Origin: RGIG5612 sp045600845
GTDB taxonomy: Bacteria; Bacillota; Clostridia; Lachnospirales; Lachnospiraceae
Reading direction: 5' to 3'
Assembly: GCA_045600845.1 (NCBI GenBank)
Contig: JAZRYR010000017.1
Location: forward strand, 1-64,000
DNA: 64,000 nucleotides
In this document: positions 27,300 to 36,566 of the stretch, piece after piece
Layout of the letters: each line of letters begins with the position of its first letter
Numbering within the stretch: position 1 is the stretch's first letter
Program-made: the position numbers and the translations under genes
Notes under the pieces: model-generated
Told to the model about the DNA's origin: nothing
Databases searched by the model: none
Seen by the model: the letters and a program-made list of their open reading frames with translations, nothing else

Positions 27300-27950
27300 T
27301 TATCGTTTGTTTTTCTTATTGCGGACCAGGAAAATAATTACTATGGAAATAATTATCACAGCGGCAACGATTAAGGCGATAATCCATATAATAATATTAT
27401 TCGAATCGCCTGTCGGAACATCCGGATTTGGGTATTCTTCTACCATAAATTCCCAGTCAAGATAACCTATCCTGTTCGCGTATTCATTCTCAAGAGATGT
27501 CGGCACTTCTAAATCAAGATTCAGGTCTACGTTCGCCCCGCTTGAAAATGTTCCAAGTAAAACCCAATCCTTAAGTCCTGCCTTTTCATTTGCCGGTGCC
27601 TCAAACAAAGGATCCTCACTTGCCTTCCTTACCGTCAGCTTCATTTGATTAAGAAAATCATCCGAGAGCTCATCTGCTGCGCCTAAGGAACGCATGTAAA
27701 TTTTTACAATTACATCATCTGAAGCATTGTTCCGGACATTTATTTTTTGTGAAAGAACATCGCCCGGCATCACTCCTTTATATTCCGTAAATAAATCGGT
27801 AGGGGAATATTTGCTGCCTGGAGTAAATATGAATTTACCGGCATCGTTTGTGTATATAACGTTCCCATTTGTTGCAAATGCTTGAAATCCTATCAGTATG
27901 ACAAATGCAAGGCTTAAAATGATTGAGATGCCAATTTTTCTTTTCTTCAC
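27300..27950 (-). CDS. Membrane-anchored surface protein of the TasA-like operon
   Basis: About 216 residues. An N-terminal signal (ISIILSLAFVILIGFQAFAT) precedes a beta-sandwich-like body containing GVMPGDVLSQKINVRNNASD, a typical alternating-strand stretch, and a C-terminal membrane helix (~175-207) followed by RNKKNKR. The PTGD just before the helix recalls a sorting signal, but LPxTG is not present. It may anchor the fibre to the cell surface, analogous to TapA in role only. GTG 27950 with GAGGTG upstream is preferred; a longer frame from 27977 overlaps the previous gene. Confidence 0.68.
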   Translation of the reverse strand: MKKRKIGISIILSLAFVILIGFQAFATNGNVIYTNDAGKFIFTPGSKYSPTDLFTEYKGVMPGDVLSQKINVRNNASDDVIVKIYMRSLGAADELSDDFLNQMKLTVRKASEDPLFEAPANEKAGLKDWVLLGTFSSGANVDLNLDLEVPTSLENEYANRIGYLDWEFMVEEYPNPDVPTGDSNNIIIWIIALIVAAVIIISIVIIFLVRNKKNKR

Positions 27951-27958
27951 TTTACACC

Positions 27959-28528
27959 TCAACTTTCTTTCGGCCACCCTTTAGCTTCAAATGGTGTATC
28001 ACCATTATGAAGAGACTGAACAGCATATGCATCTATAGCTAATGAGACTTCTTTCTCCATAAACTTCAAATCTATTTCATCAGCAAAAGTTACATTCGTA
28101 AATAATTTTGCGGTTTCCATTCCTGGTTGGACTTCCTTGTTGTAATAGTAGAATCCATCTTCTTCTACATATGTCCAATCTTTATCATTTATGTCCAATG
28201 ACATAACAGCACTTGGATCCGCACCTTTTTCTTCGGAGTCTTTAACTAATTTAACTTTTACCCAAAAGCTGTTTTCTCCGGAATTAACAATTGAAACTTC
28301 TTTATTTACAACACTTTTCGCTTTAACCTCTATTGTTGTATCCGGGTATGGCTTTCCATCCTGCATTTCTTTGATCCACATGGAAATATCGCCTGTGGTA
28401 ACAACATTTCTGGCAATTCCTTTAGTTGCATAAAAAGCATTAGTTTCCTGAAGCGACAAGGTAACTAATATTACGAAAATCGATATGACACATATAATGA
28501 TTTTTGATTTTCTCACAGCTTTTTGCAT
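27959..28528 (-). CDS. Camelysin/TasA-like secreted protein
   Basis: A 189-residue protein with a basic start, a signal segment (~9-28, IIICVISIFVILVTLSL), then TNAFYATKGIARNVVTTGDI, a divergent form of the TasA cleavage-site motif. The body has the conserved VNKEVSIVNSGENSFWVKV strand pair and ends with a short beta region; there is no anchor. AAGGAATA precedes ATG 28528. It sits in the middle of the operon and is probably a minor fibre component. Confidence 0.7.
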   Translation of the reverse strand: MQKAVRKSKIIICVISIFVILVTLSLQETNAFYATKGIARNVVTTGDISMWIKEMQDGKPYPDTTIEVKAKSVVNKEVSIVNSGENSFWVKVKLVKDSEEKGADPSAVMSLDINDKDWTYVEEDGFYYYNKEVQPGMETAKLFTNVTFADEIDLKFMEKEVSLAIDAYAVQSLHNGDTPFEAKGWPKES

Positions 28529-28548
28529 TAAATATTCCTTATATTTTA

Positions 28549-29946
28549 TTAATTATCTGTTTGCGGCTCTGGATTTCCCGCAACACAATTTATGTTATTG
28601 TTTGTAGTGGTGCAATCGTTATCGATAGCGTCAGCCTTATCCAACCAACCAATAAGAGCACCAATATAGCTAAGCTCTGCTGTAACGCCTTCTTTGCGGT
28701 CTCCTATTGTGCTGCACGAAACATCGACATTGCAAATTTTAGCATTCTCGCCTGCCTTTGCCACAAATACGCCATTATAAATATTATTATCCATCACATA
28801 TGGATCCAGCGCCTTGCAATTTTTGAATGCAATGTCCTTTATTGTGCCATTAAAGGTATTTATCATTCTGTTATTTAAGCCCCAAATAACGCACTGTCTA
28901 TCTGAATAATAGGATTCAATAGTTCCGGAAAATGATTCTATTGTGGTCCAAGCATCATTTGCAAATATATCATTTAGCACAACAACGTTTGCAGCATTTA
29001 AGTGCATTGCACCCTGAAGGCTGTCTTGATCAAACGCATAAAAAGTATTGAATTCTGAAGAATTTACTTCTTTCCAGACTTTTATCACTTCTTCACCATT
29101 GACAACAGGGACTTGCTGAAGCACTAATTTACTTTCGCTATCAGCTTGTCCATTGTCCGGCCAAACGAAAGTTTTGTAAGTTATTGCTACATCTTTTATA
29201 ACTTGAAATGCATTCACAGTCAGTGAAAAATCGCACTTCGCTCCGCTTATTGATGCATTATTTACATTCTGGAATATTAATGGTTTTGGTTCCGTTGTTT
29301 CATCAAAATCAGGCAGATAAGCAAGTACTTTTACATAAGCCTTTTCATTTGGTTTAATAACGGAAGCTGACGGATCATTATTGTCAGCCGGGAATAAATT
29401 GGTCTTAAAGTTTTTTGTTCCTACGTTACTACCGGCATCTTCTTTTAACTTACTTGTAATATCTGTGCTTTCGTCAAATAGTTCTTTATCTTGTGATGCA
29501 AAATCCGTACCAGAAATATAAGCATTTAAAATCATATAGTCGGATAAATCACCAACTTCTTCCGTCGGATCATCAACAGCCTTTGCTGTTAAACCAACGT
29601 TTAAGATGATATCTAAATTACCTGTATTTGTAATTTCATAATAAGCAGCTCGGACATCCCCTGGATTCCATTCTTCTTTAGAAAAAACCTCTGTTTCAGC
29701 ATTAACCTCTCCTGTATAAGGGTCTTCACTTGCTGAATCCGGAACATATTTTTTAACTTCAAAGTCCGTATACCCTGCTTCAATTCTATTTTTACCGCTT
29801 GTAACAGAATCTGCAAACCATGCAAATGTCGTTCCTGATAACATAAAAAGACACACAACTAAAGAGACTACACTAGCTGTGAATGCTCTTTTAGTTGCTT
29901 TAAAAGTACTTATTTCTTTTTCTTGTTTTTCTTTTTTAGAAGACAT
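28549..29946 (-). CDS. TasA-like protein with C-terminal beta-helix extension
   Basis: A 465-residue protein. Residues ~15-37 form the signal, ending SGTTFAWFADSVTSGKN, then a TasA-type domain (~45-250, with AAYYEITNTGNLDIILNVGL), and a C-terminal part (~320-450) of short beta-helix-like repeats (GTIESYYSDRQCVIWGLNN, IYNGVFVAKAGENAKICNV). The signal junction is almost identical to those of the two giant proteins upstream. Its start overlaps the stop of the preceding sipW-type gene (TAATG), so peptidase and substrate are co-translated. Confidence 0.78.
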   Translation of the reverse strand: MSSKKEKQEKEISTFKATKRAFTASVVSLVVCLFMLSGTTFAWFADSVTSGKNRIEAGYTDFEVKKYVPDSASEDPYTGEVNAETEVFSKEEWNPGDVRAAYYEITNTGNLDIILNVGLTAKAVDDPTEEVGDLSDYMILNAYISGTDFASQDKELFDESTDITSKLKEDAGSNVGTKNFKTNLFPADNNDPSASVIKPNEKAYVKVLAYLPDFDETTEPKPLIFQNVNNASISGAKCDFSLTVNAFQVIKDVAITYKTFVWPDNGQADSESKLVLQQVPVVNGEEVIKVWKEVNSSEFNTFYAFDQDSLQGAMHLNAANVVVLNDIFANDAWTTIESFSGTIESYYSDRQCVIWGLNNRMINTFNGTIKDIAFKNCKALDPYVMDNNIYNGVFVAKAGENAKICNVDVSCSTIGDRKEGVTAELSYIGALIGWLDKADAIDNDCTTTNNNINCVAGNPEPQTDN

Positions 29947-30938
29947 TATTCCTGATTATCTGTGTTTTCCGGTTTGCGTTGTGTGTTCACTATTTCGCTT
30001 GTCTGCATAAGATTCGCATAGCGCGGATGTCGTTGCGTTCTTGGGGCATTAGATGTTCTTTGAGCACTTACTGACCTTTGTTGGTTTGCAGACCGTTTTG
30101 GTAGGCTTATCATTTGTATTTGATCATTTCTTGACACTGATTGTTCCGTAGGCCTTTGTTGTGGTTCCTCAACCACTCCTCGTACAGGCTGCAAAGTTTG
30201 TCCCGAAAATCTTGTGTCCGACTCACGCCTTTTCGGGTTCATCATCTGCTCTTTCATTTCAAGAAGCTCCCGCATCATCTTTTCGTTTTCTTCTCTTTGT
30301 TTAGTTATTTCTTCACGCTCTTTCTCAATAGCTGTTTTTTGTTCTGATTTGTATTTCTTGAAGTACTTAATAGTTCTTATACCCTGAATTAAAATAATAA
30401 TTACGAATGGAACTAAAATACACAGAATGTACCCTGGTACCGATTTTACAAAGGTGAAAAAGTATCCCATCTTTGGAATCTTAAATGTATACTTACCCAT
30501 AATAAACGGATATGTAACTATTGCTTCATCATCCGTATTGGTCGTAGTTCCATAGGTAATAAACCCTGGATTGCCTTCGTTGTCAACTGTCGCTCTTCTA
30601 ATTTTATGCGTTATAGTTTCTCCATAGTTTTCCGTATTTTGAGACTGGAAAGAGATAATATCCCCTTCTTTAAGCGTTGTTGGATCAACTTTCTTAGAAA
30701 CAATTAAATCGCCAGCATTAAAGTCTGTTGCTGACATAGAATCGGATTGAACTATATAAAATTTAAATCCCAAAAAGTTTCTGTCGTTACGGTTAAAAGT
30801 TAATGATGAAATAATAGTAAAGACCATCATTAACACAGCAATAACCGTCACTACCCACGATATAATATTAACTACCGCAGCGCCGGCATTATTGCTTTTT
30901 TTATTATCTTGTGATTCAATACTTTGCTTGTCTTGCAT
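29946..30938 (-). CDS. sipW: SipW-type signal peptidase with long cytoplasmic tail
   Basis: A 330-residue membrane peptidase, the second of two in the island. Membrane segments lie at ~24-48 and ~168-190. The catalytic Ser is in FYIVQSDSMSATDFNAGD (~67) and the base is His in GETITHKIRRA (~113), the ER-type Ser/His pair. Unlike ordinary SipW (~190 residues) it has a ~130-residue Gln/Arg/Glu-rich C-terminal tail: a coiled coil (~205-245, REEITKQREENEKMMREL) followed by disordered basic sequence. The tail is likely cytoplasmic and may recruit partners. It is the first gene of the operon with a promoter upstream. Confidence 0.85.
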   Translation of the reverse strand: MQDKQSIESQDNKKSNNAGAAVVNIISWVVTVIAVLMMVFTIISSLTFNRNDRNFLGFKFYIVQSDSMSATDFNAGDLIVSKKVDPTTLKEGDIISFQSQNTENYGETITHKIRRATVDNEGNPGFITYGTTTNTDDEAIVTYPFIMGKYTFKIPKMGYFFTFVKSVPGYILCILVPFVIIILIQGIRTIKYFKKYKSEQKTAIEKEREEITKQREENEKMMRELLEMKEQMMNPKRRESDTRFSGQTLQPVRGVVEEPQQRPTEQSVSRNDQIQMISLPKRSANQQRSVSAQRTSNAPRTQRHPRYANLMQTSEIVNTQRKPENTDNQE

Positions 30939-31039
30939 AAAAGGAATCCACCTTATTACAAATCAAATTTATATTGTTTTTGTTTTACCTTTTCCGACAA
31001 TCTGTTTTTATTCAAAAAGAAATACCTATACAGATTTTA

Positions 31040-31067
31040 TTATAATATATATGCAAATATATACAAG
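31040..31067 (-). promoter_or_regulatory. Promoter of the sipW-tasA-like operon
   Basis: On the minus strand TTGTAT (31067-31062), a 16-nt spacer, then TATAAT (31045-31040), about 100 nt ahead of ATG 30938. The long AT-rich leader could hold further control sites. Confidence 0.62.
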
Positions 31068-31127
31068 GATTTTTCTTTGTACATTATGGTTGTTTTTTTT
31101 ATACACAACTCAAAATAATGGTAAAAG

Positions 31128-31155
31128 CACGTCTCTAGAATTAACTAGAGACGTG
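31128..31155 (-). terminator. Hairpin downstream of the 825-residue beta-helix gene
   Basis: CACGTCTCTAG (31128-31138) pairs perfectly with CTAGAGACGTG (31145-31155). On the minus strand CTTTTACC follows, so the T tract is weak. It separates the giant gene from the sipW operon promoter. Confidence 0.7.
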
Positions 31156-31197
31156 TCCATTTAGTATCATTAAGAATAAATCAATTATAGTAATTGC

Positions 31198-33675
31198 CTA
31201 ATTTCTAGGGCCAAACTTGGTGGTGTCTCCAACTTCTACGCCCGGAGTAATACCTGTATTATTACTACTTAATGTAGTTCTGAGTTGTTCTGCATTACCT
31301 GCAATTAATGCAATGTCATTGAGTTGTGCCCCTTCACTACAGTTTTTAATCTTACAGAAAATTGCTGCAGAACCGTATGTGCTCACTATATTATTCTTTA
31401 CTTCATATTTGCCATTATTTCCGCCAAGAGACACTAATTCCCCTGTCGAGTCATTGACTTTAAGATTAAATTTATTTTGTGTTAGTTTTGTCATCATGTT
31501 TGTACAACTACCAGTCATCATATTATAGTGACCTTCACTGTCTGATGCTCCGAATGTATTACCGTTAATAATCAACGCATTGTCTGACATATACTCAAGC
31601 ATTAGATATCCGTAAATGTGTTTTGTCTCAAACTTACAATTTTTGATTGTCCAATTTGTTGGGTGACTTCCTCCCCCAGTCTGTCCTCCTATAAGAACAG
31701 ATGCATGCTTTTCGGATCCATCACCGACAAATATGCAATTCTCAATTGAAATGTTCTTAGCTCCACTATTGTCGCCATCACCACTAGGTGAATTCATTCC
31801 ACGATAGTTTGCATCAATAATATTTGCAAACATACCTTCTTTAGCTATAATCCGGGTTATACCACTAACGCCCTCTTTTGAAGTAATGTTATCACTACCT
31901 TGTTTACTATCATATACTTGTATAGCCTTCACTGCATTTTGTGAATCAAACTTCAAATATTTAACCGTGATATTTGCACTGCCAGAAAAATCCAAAGAAC
32001 CAAGTTCTGTATACTCTGTTGGGCTATATCCCTCTATTGTAAGGCTCGTATTTATTTTATTGTAAATTGTTGAGCCTTTACGGCGAAGAACCACATTTGC
32101 AAGTTTATCTTTCTCCATTGCTTCGCCCTTTGTTCCTTGATTATCAGAAATTTCTGTATATTTTCCATATGGGTTTTCACTGTCATTTCCGATATATTTA
32201 GAAACAGTCAACTTTGGTGTAAGAAGTGTTATAGTATCTCCTTCAGTTGCTGCATTAAGCGCTTTCTGAAATGTTTGATAATAATTATCGCCAATCTTTG
32301 CAACTGCCATCTGGTAAGAATATGTGCCGTCATCAGCTGCACTCTTAATCCATGGGGAAGTTAGTCCATTAATTATATCTGTTCCTCCTGTGGCTGTGCT
32401 TGGACGTTCTGTCTTTACAAAACCATTTCCATATGTATTTCCTTCGCCAAATGTGATGCTACATGGGGAATTGTAAATATTTCCTTCTGTAGAACTGTAC
32501 ATACAACTTAAATCTTCACCCCAGCCACCTGCAGCAATCTTAGTGTTTTTGATTGTTACATTAGTTGCTTTTGCACATGATATACCACACTTGCCATATG
32601 AACGAATATCAACATTATTTACAACCGCGCCATCAACACCATGAAGGTTTAATCCATGTCCTTTATTACCTTCTAAAGCCACATTATCCAATTTGAAATT
32701 CTTATACACCTTTCCAGCGTCATCTGCCATGTATCCAGTAACCTTAATAGGTGAAACATTACCAATATCTGAATTGGACTTAATCGTCAAGTTTGCAATC
32801 GTAACATTATCACCTGCAACATAAACCGCAGCTTGTTCGCTTACATTGAATGTTTTTGCATCAATAACGGTAACATCCTTGCCCGAGCCTACAATAGTAA
32901 CATCATTTTTAAGAATCTTTAATGTCTCGTTTGCAGTAGGACTAAAAGTACCTGCGCTAAAATAAAGTTTTTCTCCTCCTTTAAGATTTGCAATAACTTC
33001 ATTAAAATCGTTTGGCGTAACAACGGTAAACGCACTAAGGTCATATAGTTCATCAAATGAATCTGCTTCAACTGTATTCTGACCTGCAACAAGATTTACA
33101 CCAATATCAATTGAAAGTTCTTTTCCTTGATTATCATTATTCATGTTGAAGAGATTATCATTGTCACTAGGTTCCCAATAAATAACATATGTTACTGGTT
33201 CTTCATCTGTTTCTGCATTAAGTTCACCTGCTTTTGAAAAACTAGCAAGTGGAGCAAAATTGCTTATTTTTGCTAGAATTTCTTCACGTGTAGCACCAGT
33301 TTCAACTGCTCCTACAAACGTTCCGACTTTAAGAACCTCTGATAATCCACGATCATCAACCTTTGTCTCATTCTCAAATAAAAGACTCATCTGATATTTA
33401 AGAGCAAGTGTTCCTACATTTTTCACTGTAAGAGTTTCATATGCTACTGCTCCTGGTTCCCACAAATCAACATCATCAAACAACTTTGTGTTTTCGTCAA
33501 CTTTAGTTTCACCAGCATAAAGTTCTACATCTAAATTACCTGCAATAATTTTGTTCTTTCCACTTGTTACACTATCTGTAAACCATGCAAATGTTGCGCC
33601 TACAAGCATAGCAACGCTAACAATAGTAACAACAAGACTAAAAACAAAACGTTTCTTTGAATTGCTTGTTTTCAT
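31198..33675 (-). CDS. Giant secreted protein: TasA-type start plus right-handed beta-helix
   Basis: An 825-residue protein. It starts MKTSNSKKRFVFSLVV, with a signal ending ATFAWFTDSVTSGKN, then a TasA-like domain (~30-205, GNLDVELYAGE; YETLTVKNVGTLALKYQM). From ~215 to the end are beta-helix repeats (DNVTIANLTIKSN, GAVVNNVDIRSYG, NVTIKNTKIAAGG, ISIENCIFVGDG). Such helices occur in adhesins and polysaccharide-binding surface proteins. No anchor is present, so attachment through the TasA-like domain to the fibre is plausible. ATG 33675 with GGGAGG upstream is chosen over an upstream start. A TA-repeat promoter precedes it. Confidence 0.8.
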   Translation of the reverse strand: MKTSNSKKRFVFSLVVTIVSVAMLVGATFAWFTDSVTSGKNKIIAGNLDVELYAGETKVDENTKLFDDVDLWEPGAVAYETLTVKNVGTLALKYQMSLLFENETKVDDRGLSEVLKVGTFVGAVETGATREEILAKISNFAPLASFSKAGELNAETDEEPVTYVIYWEPSDNDNLFNMNNDNQGKELSIDIGVNLVAGQNTVEADSFDELYDLSAFTVVTPNDFNEVIANLKGGEKLYFSAGTFSPTANETLKILKNDVTIVGSGKDVTVIDAKTFNVSEQAAVYVAGDNVTIANLTIKSNSDIGNVSPIKVTGYMADDAGKVYKNFKLDNVALEGNKGHGLNLHGVDGAVVNNVDIRSYGKCGISCAKATNVTIKNTKIAAGGWGEDLSCMYSSTEGNIYNSPCSITFGEGNTYGNGFVKTERPSTATGGTDIINGLTSPWIKSAADDGTYSYQMAVAKIGDNYYQTFQKALNAATEGDTITLLTPKLTVSKYIGNDSENPYGKYTEISDNQGTKGEAMEKDKLANVVLRRKGSTIYNKINTSLTIEGYSPTEYTELGSLDFSGSANITVKYLKFDSQNAVKAIQVYDSKQGSDNITSKEGVSGITRIIAKEGMFANIIDANYRGMNSPSGDGDNSGAKNISIENCIFVGDGSEKHASVLIGGQTGGGSHPTNWTIKNCKFETKHIYGYLMLEYMSDNALIINGNTFGASDSEGHYNMMTGSCTNMMTKLTQNKFNLKVNDSTGELVSLGGNNGKYEVKNNIVSTYGSAAIFCKIKNCSEGAQLNDIALIAGNAEQLRTTLSSNNTGITPGVEVGDTTKFGPRN

Positions 33676-33741
33676 TTCGTAATTTCCTCCCATTATTAAT
33701 AATTAGAAAACATAAAAATATCAATCTATAACATAAGATTG

Positions 33742-33777
33742 ATTATAGTATATATATATATATATATATTCAAGCCT
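33742..33777 (-). promoter_or_regulatory. Promoter region with (TA)10 spacer tract, copy 1
   Basis: On the minus strand TTGAAT (33773-33768) is followed by an alternating TA run (33769-33749, 21 nt) and TATAAT (33747-33742), giving a 20-nt spacer. TATACT (33752-33747) gives 15. Neither equals 17, so this copy looks out of register. The same GCTTGAATATAT block precedes the paralogous gene at 36586-36593. Confidence 0.65.
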
Positions 33778-33802
33778 TTTGTCAGATTTGATTCCTTGTC
33801 CC

Positions 33803-33835
33803 CGAGTAAAATAAAGTCATACTTTATTTTACTCG
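33803..33835. repeat. Perfect 15-bp hairpin upstream of the TA promoter
   Basis: CGAGTAAAATAAAGT (33803-33817) and ACTTTATTTTACTCG (33821-33835) pair completely around CAT. It could insulate the giant gene from upstream transcription. The rest of 33836-34230 is AT-rich. Confidence 0.7.
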
Positions 33836-34054
33836 ATACAAGTTATGTGGAGGTGTTTTTTAATGTATATCAAAAACATATGTCCATCCAATAACAGACG
33901 AATTTCAGCGATTCCCTATAATATTATTTTTTCAAGAAATTGTTAATAAGAAAAACTTAAATAACGAAGATAATAGTAGTTTGTTTAGAATTACAGTCTC
34001 CCAGCAATTTAATGCATATTAATTATCATCAAAAAAATTACTCTGCCCCTAAAG

Positions 34055-34219
34055 TTAAAAATGGATTAGTATTTTAGATTGGTCAATCGTGATATTTATT
34101 TTAAGGCCATATTCTACAAATATTACAAAAAGGCTGGTTAAAACTCCCAAAAATATTGTACTAGTTAATATAGTTTGAATTATAATCGGTTGTATTTTCT
34201 TATTTGAAAGTAAGAACCT
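34055..34219 (-). pseudogene. Possible remnant of a small membrane protein
   Basis: A short minus-strand frame without an ATG start reads SNKKIQPIIIQTILTSTIF and onward to a hydrophobic FLGVLTSLFVIFVEYG stretch, ending at TAA 34055-34057. The composition is protein-like (one membrane segment), but no start codon or ribosome site is visible. It may be a decayed fragment between the two giant genes. Confidence 0.25.
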
Positions 34220-34230
34220 ATCAATTTATT

Positions 34231-34261
34231 AAACCCCCAACTCCAAAGAAGTTGGGGGTTT
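34231..34261 (-). terminator. Terminator of the 745-residue GLUG-repeat gene
   Basis: AAACCCCCAACT (34231-34242) pairs with AGTTGGGGGTTT (34250-34261). It begins 10 nt past the stop codon, with A/T tracts on both sides. Confidence 0.88.
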
Positions 34262-34271
34262 AATTTATTTA

Positions 34272-36506
34272 TTAGTTGTGAACGATAGCATCTATTGCAA
34301 TTGCTCCTTCGTTGATTGTTGTTCCCTTCTGTTCGTTATACTGTTCAGCCCATGCAGCATAATATGCGTCGTTAGCATACATCCAATATTTACCATTTAC
34401 TTTATCGCCATTCGCAGCAGTAGTGTCAAGATTGGTATAATGGTCTTCACTGTATCTTGAAGAATACTTGAAAGTAACACTCGACTTAGTATTGCCACTC
34501 ATTGAAACAGTATTCTGGGTAAGACCGGCAAATATTGCACAGTTATAAGCACCGGTAATTTCGGTGTCCTGAACGTTACAATTCTTAATGGTTGTCGTGC
34601 CACTTGAATCAGCTGCCATTCCGAGAATTGCCGCAACTTTACCGAAAGCGGAAATTTGGGAATTCTTTACAGTGATGTTCTCAAATGTAACCGTTCCGTA
34701 TGCATAACCACAAACGATACCGTAAACATTTCCTTTACCGTCAACCTTATCATAAACCATTGCGTTATCAACGGTAAAATCTTTCAAAGTTGCACCGCCG
34801 GTAATATCGCCGAACAAACCGTTACCATATTGGGTGCCTGAAGTACTATCTAATACAGAGTTAAGATTCTTAATGGTATGATTTTGACCGTCAAATGTTC
34901 CTTCGAAACGCTTACCTCCTCTGCCAATAGGTGTCCAATCAATGCCGTTAAGGTCTATATCAGCTAAAAGATTTACGATTTTATTTTTAAGATTATTTCC
35001 ATCATTTACCATGTCGGCAAAGGCTACCATACCTGCAGTATTTGTAATGCTATAGTTACCATTTGCATCTTTATAAAGACCATCATTATACATAACAACA
35101 ATTTTTACATTGTCCTTTTCACTACTTTCATTTAATGCTTCAGGCGTTCCTATTACTTCATGTACATCTTCATATTCAGATTTGTGTTCTGAATACGTTG
35201 TTCTCATATCACAAATTATAGTACTATTTTTTGCACTATTACCTGAAACTTCATAGCTTCCAGATGTTTTATACGCACCACCTAGAACGCCACCTACTTG
35301 TCTCAATCCTTGGACTGTAACGTTTTCAACAGAACAATTCTTTACTGAGCCAAGGCCTTCTTCAACTGATAAACGACCAACAACTCCACCAACTTTATCG
35401 CCATCATCATTGTTCTTTACCGATGCTGTTACTGTCGCATTCTTAACAGAACAATTTTCAATATTTGCATAATATGCGAGTCCACATACTGTACCAACAG
35501 CATTGATACCATTTACTGTTGCACCATCTACATTAAGATTTTTAACAGTGCCTCCAAATACATATCCAAATAATCCAACGTTTTTATCACCACTTGTTAC
35601 GAGATTTATAACCGTGTGATTTTGTCCATCAAAAGTACCCTTAAAGCCATTGGCACCATTTCCAATTGGTGTCCAACTAACATTATTAAGATCAATATCT
35701 TTTACAAGTTTAACTGTTTCGCCAATGAATAAATTGTCGCCACTGTTTACCTTCTGTGCAATCCATGCAAGTTCTTCACCACATGCTATATTATATATAC
35801 CATCTGCATCTGGTATAACTTCTTTTATACCACCTAACCAAGGAGCTGTGATATCATATTGATTATCGAAGCTATCTTCTTCATATGTATATTGTGTTGC
35901 ATTTACAACAACTGTAAATCCATTACCAATTGAAAGGCCCTGATATTCATTTTCGGCTTCTTCTTGCATCTTAACTGCGATAGTAAGGGTATTTTCACTT
36001 GTCTTTCCTTCAGTTCCTGCTGGCATAAGATTACCTGTCAAATCAAGTGAAGCATTTTCTAAAACTTCTTTTAATGTTCCAATCTTATATGTATCAGCTA
36101 ATGCTGAGCGGTCTGTAACCTGTGTAGCAGTTGGGAATACATACACATCAAGAACCTCAGCAAGTTTACTTACTTCACCGTCTACAACGATTGAAGCTTT
36201 ATATTTCAATGCAAGACTTCCCTTATTAGAGATTTTAATATGATTAACTTGTGCATACCCAGGCTCCCATTTTTCATAATTAAAAATAGTAGCATCCTTG
36301 GCATCTGTCCATTGTGCTGTTGCTGGATCTTCTTTTCCATCAGCATACTCAAATCCAACTGCAAGATTTCCAGATTTAATAATATTCTTGCCACTTGTCA
36401 CACTGTCTGTAAACCATGCAAATGTTGCGCCTACAAGCATCGCAATGCTAACAATAGTAACAACAAGACTAAGAACAAAGCGTTTCTTTGAATTGCTTGT
36501 TTTCAT
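34272..36506 (-). CDS. Giant secreted protein: TasA-type start plus GLUG-type beta repeats
   Basis: About 745 residues. The first ~45 are almost identical to the 825-residue paralogue (MKTSNSKKRFVLSLVV and ATFAWFTDSVTSGKN). A TasA-like domain (~35-240) is followed by two similar blocks of GLUG-type repeats; each opens with WTPIGxGxxxFxGTFDGQNH (two copies, ~300 and ~545) and continues with GLFGYV/GLFGDI and short VKNxxVxN strands. GLUG repeats occur in secreted adhesins and peptidases. ATG 36506 with GAGGAG upstream is chosen. A TA-spacer promoter lies just upstream. Confidence 0.8.
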   Translation of the reverse strand: MKTSNSKKRFVLSLVVTIVSIAMLVGATFAWFTDSVTSGKNIIKSGNLAVGFEYADGKEDPATAQWTDAKDATIFNYEKWEPGYAQVNHIKISNKGSLALKYKASIVVDGEVSKLAEVLDVYVFPTATQVTDRSALADTYKIGTLKEVLENASLDLTGNLMPAGTEGKTSENTLTIAVKMQEEAENEYQGLSIGNGFTVVVNATQYTYEEDSFDNQYDITAPWLGGIKEVIPDADGIYNIACGEELAWIAQKVNSGDNLFIGETVKLVKDIDLNNVSWTPIGNGANGFKGTFDGQNHTVINLVTSGDKNVGLFGYVFGGTVKNLNVDGATVNGINAVGTVCGLAYYANIENCSVKNATVTASVKNNDDGDKVGGVVGRLSVEEGLGSVKNCSVENVTVQGLRQVGGVLGGAYKTSGSYEVSGNSAKNSTIICDMRTTYSEHKSEYEDVHEVIGTPEALNESSEKDNVKIVVMYNDGLYKDANGNYSITNTAGMVAFADMVNDGNNLKNKIVNLLADIDLNGIDWTPIGRGGKRFEGTFDGQNHTIKNLNSVLDSTSGTQYGNGLFGDITGGATLKDFTVDNAMVYDKVDGKGNVYGIVCGYAYGTVTFENITVKNSQISAFGKVAAILGMAADSSGTTTIKNCNVQDTEITGAYNCAIFAGLTQNTVSMSGNTKSSVTFKYSSRYSEDHYTNLDTTAANGDKVNGKYWMYANDAYYAAWAEQYNEQKGTTINEGAIAIDAIVHN

Positions 36507-36566
36507 TTTGACATTCTCCTCGCTTAAAATATTCAATTTATAATTGATAAAACATATACGTCATCT

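Noticed and set aside
27300..27950. LPxTG-type sortase substrate
   Set aside because: PTGD precedes the C-terminal helix, but the LPxTG order is not met and no sortase gene is in the window; kept as a membrane-anchored protein.
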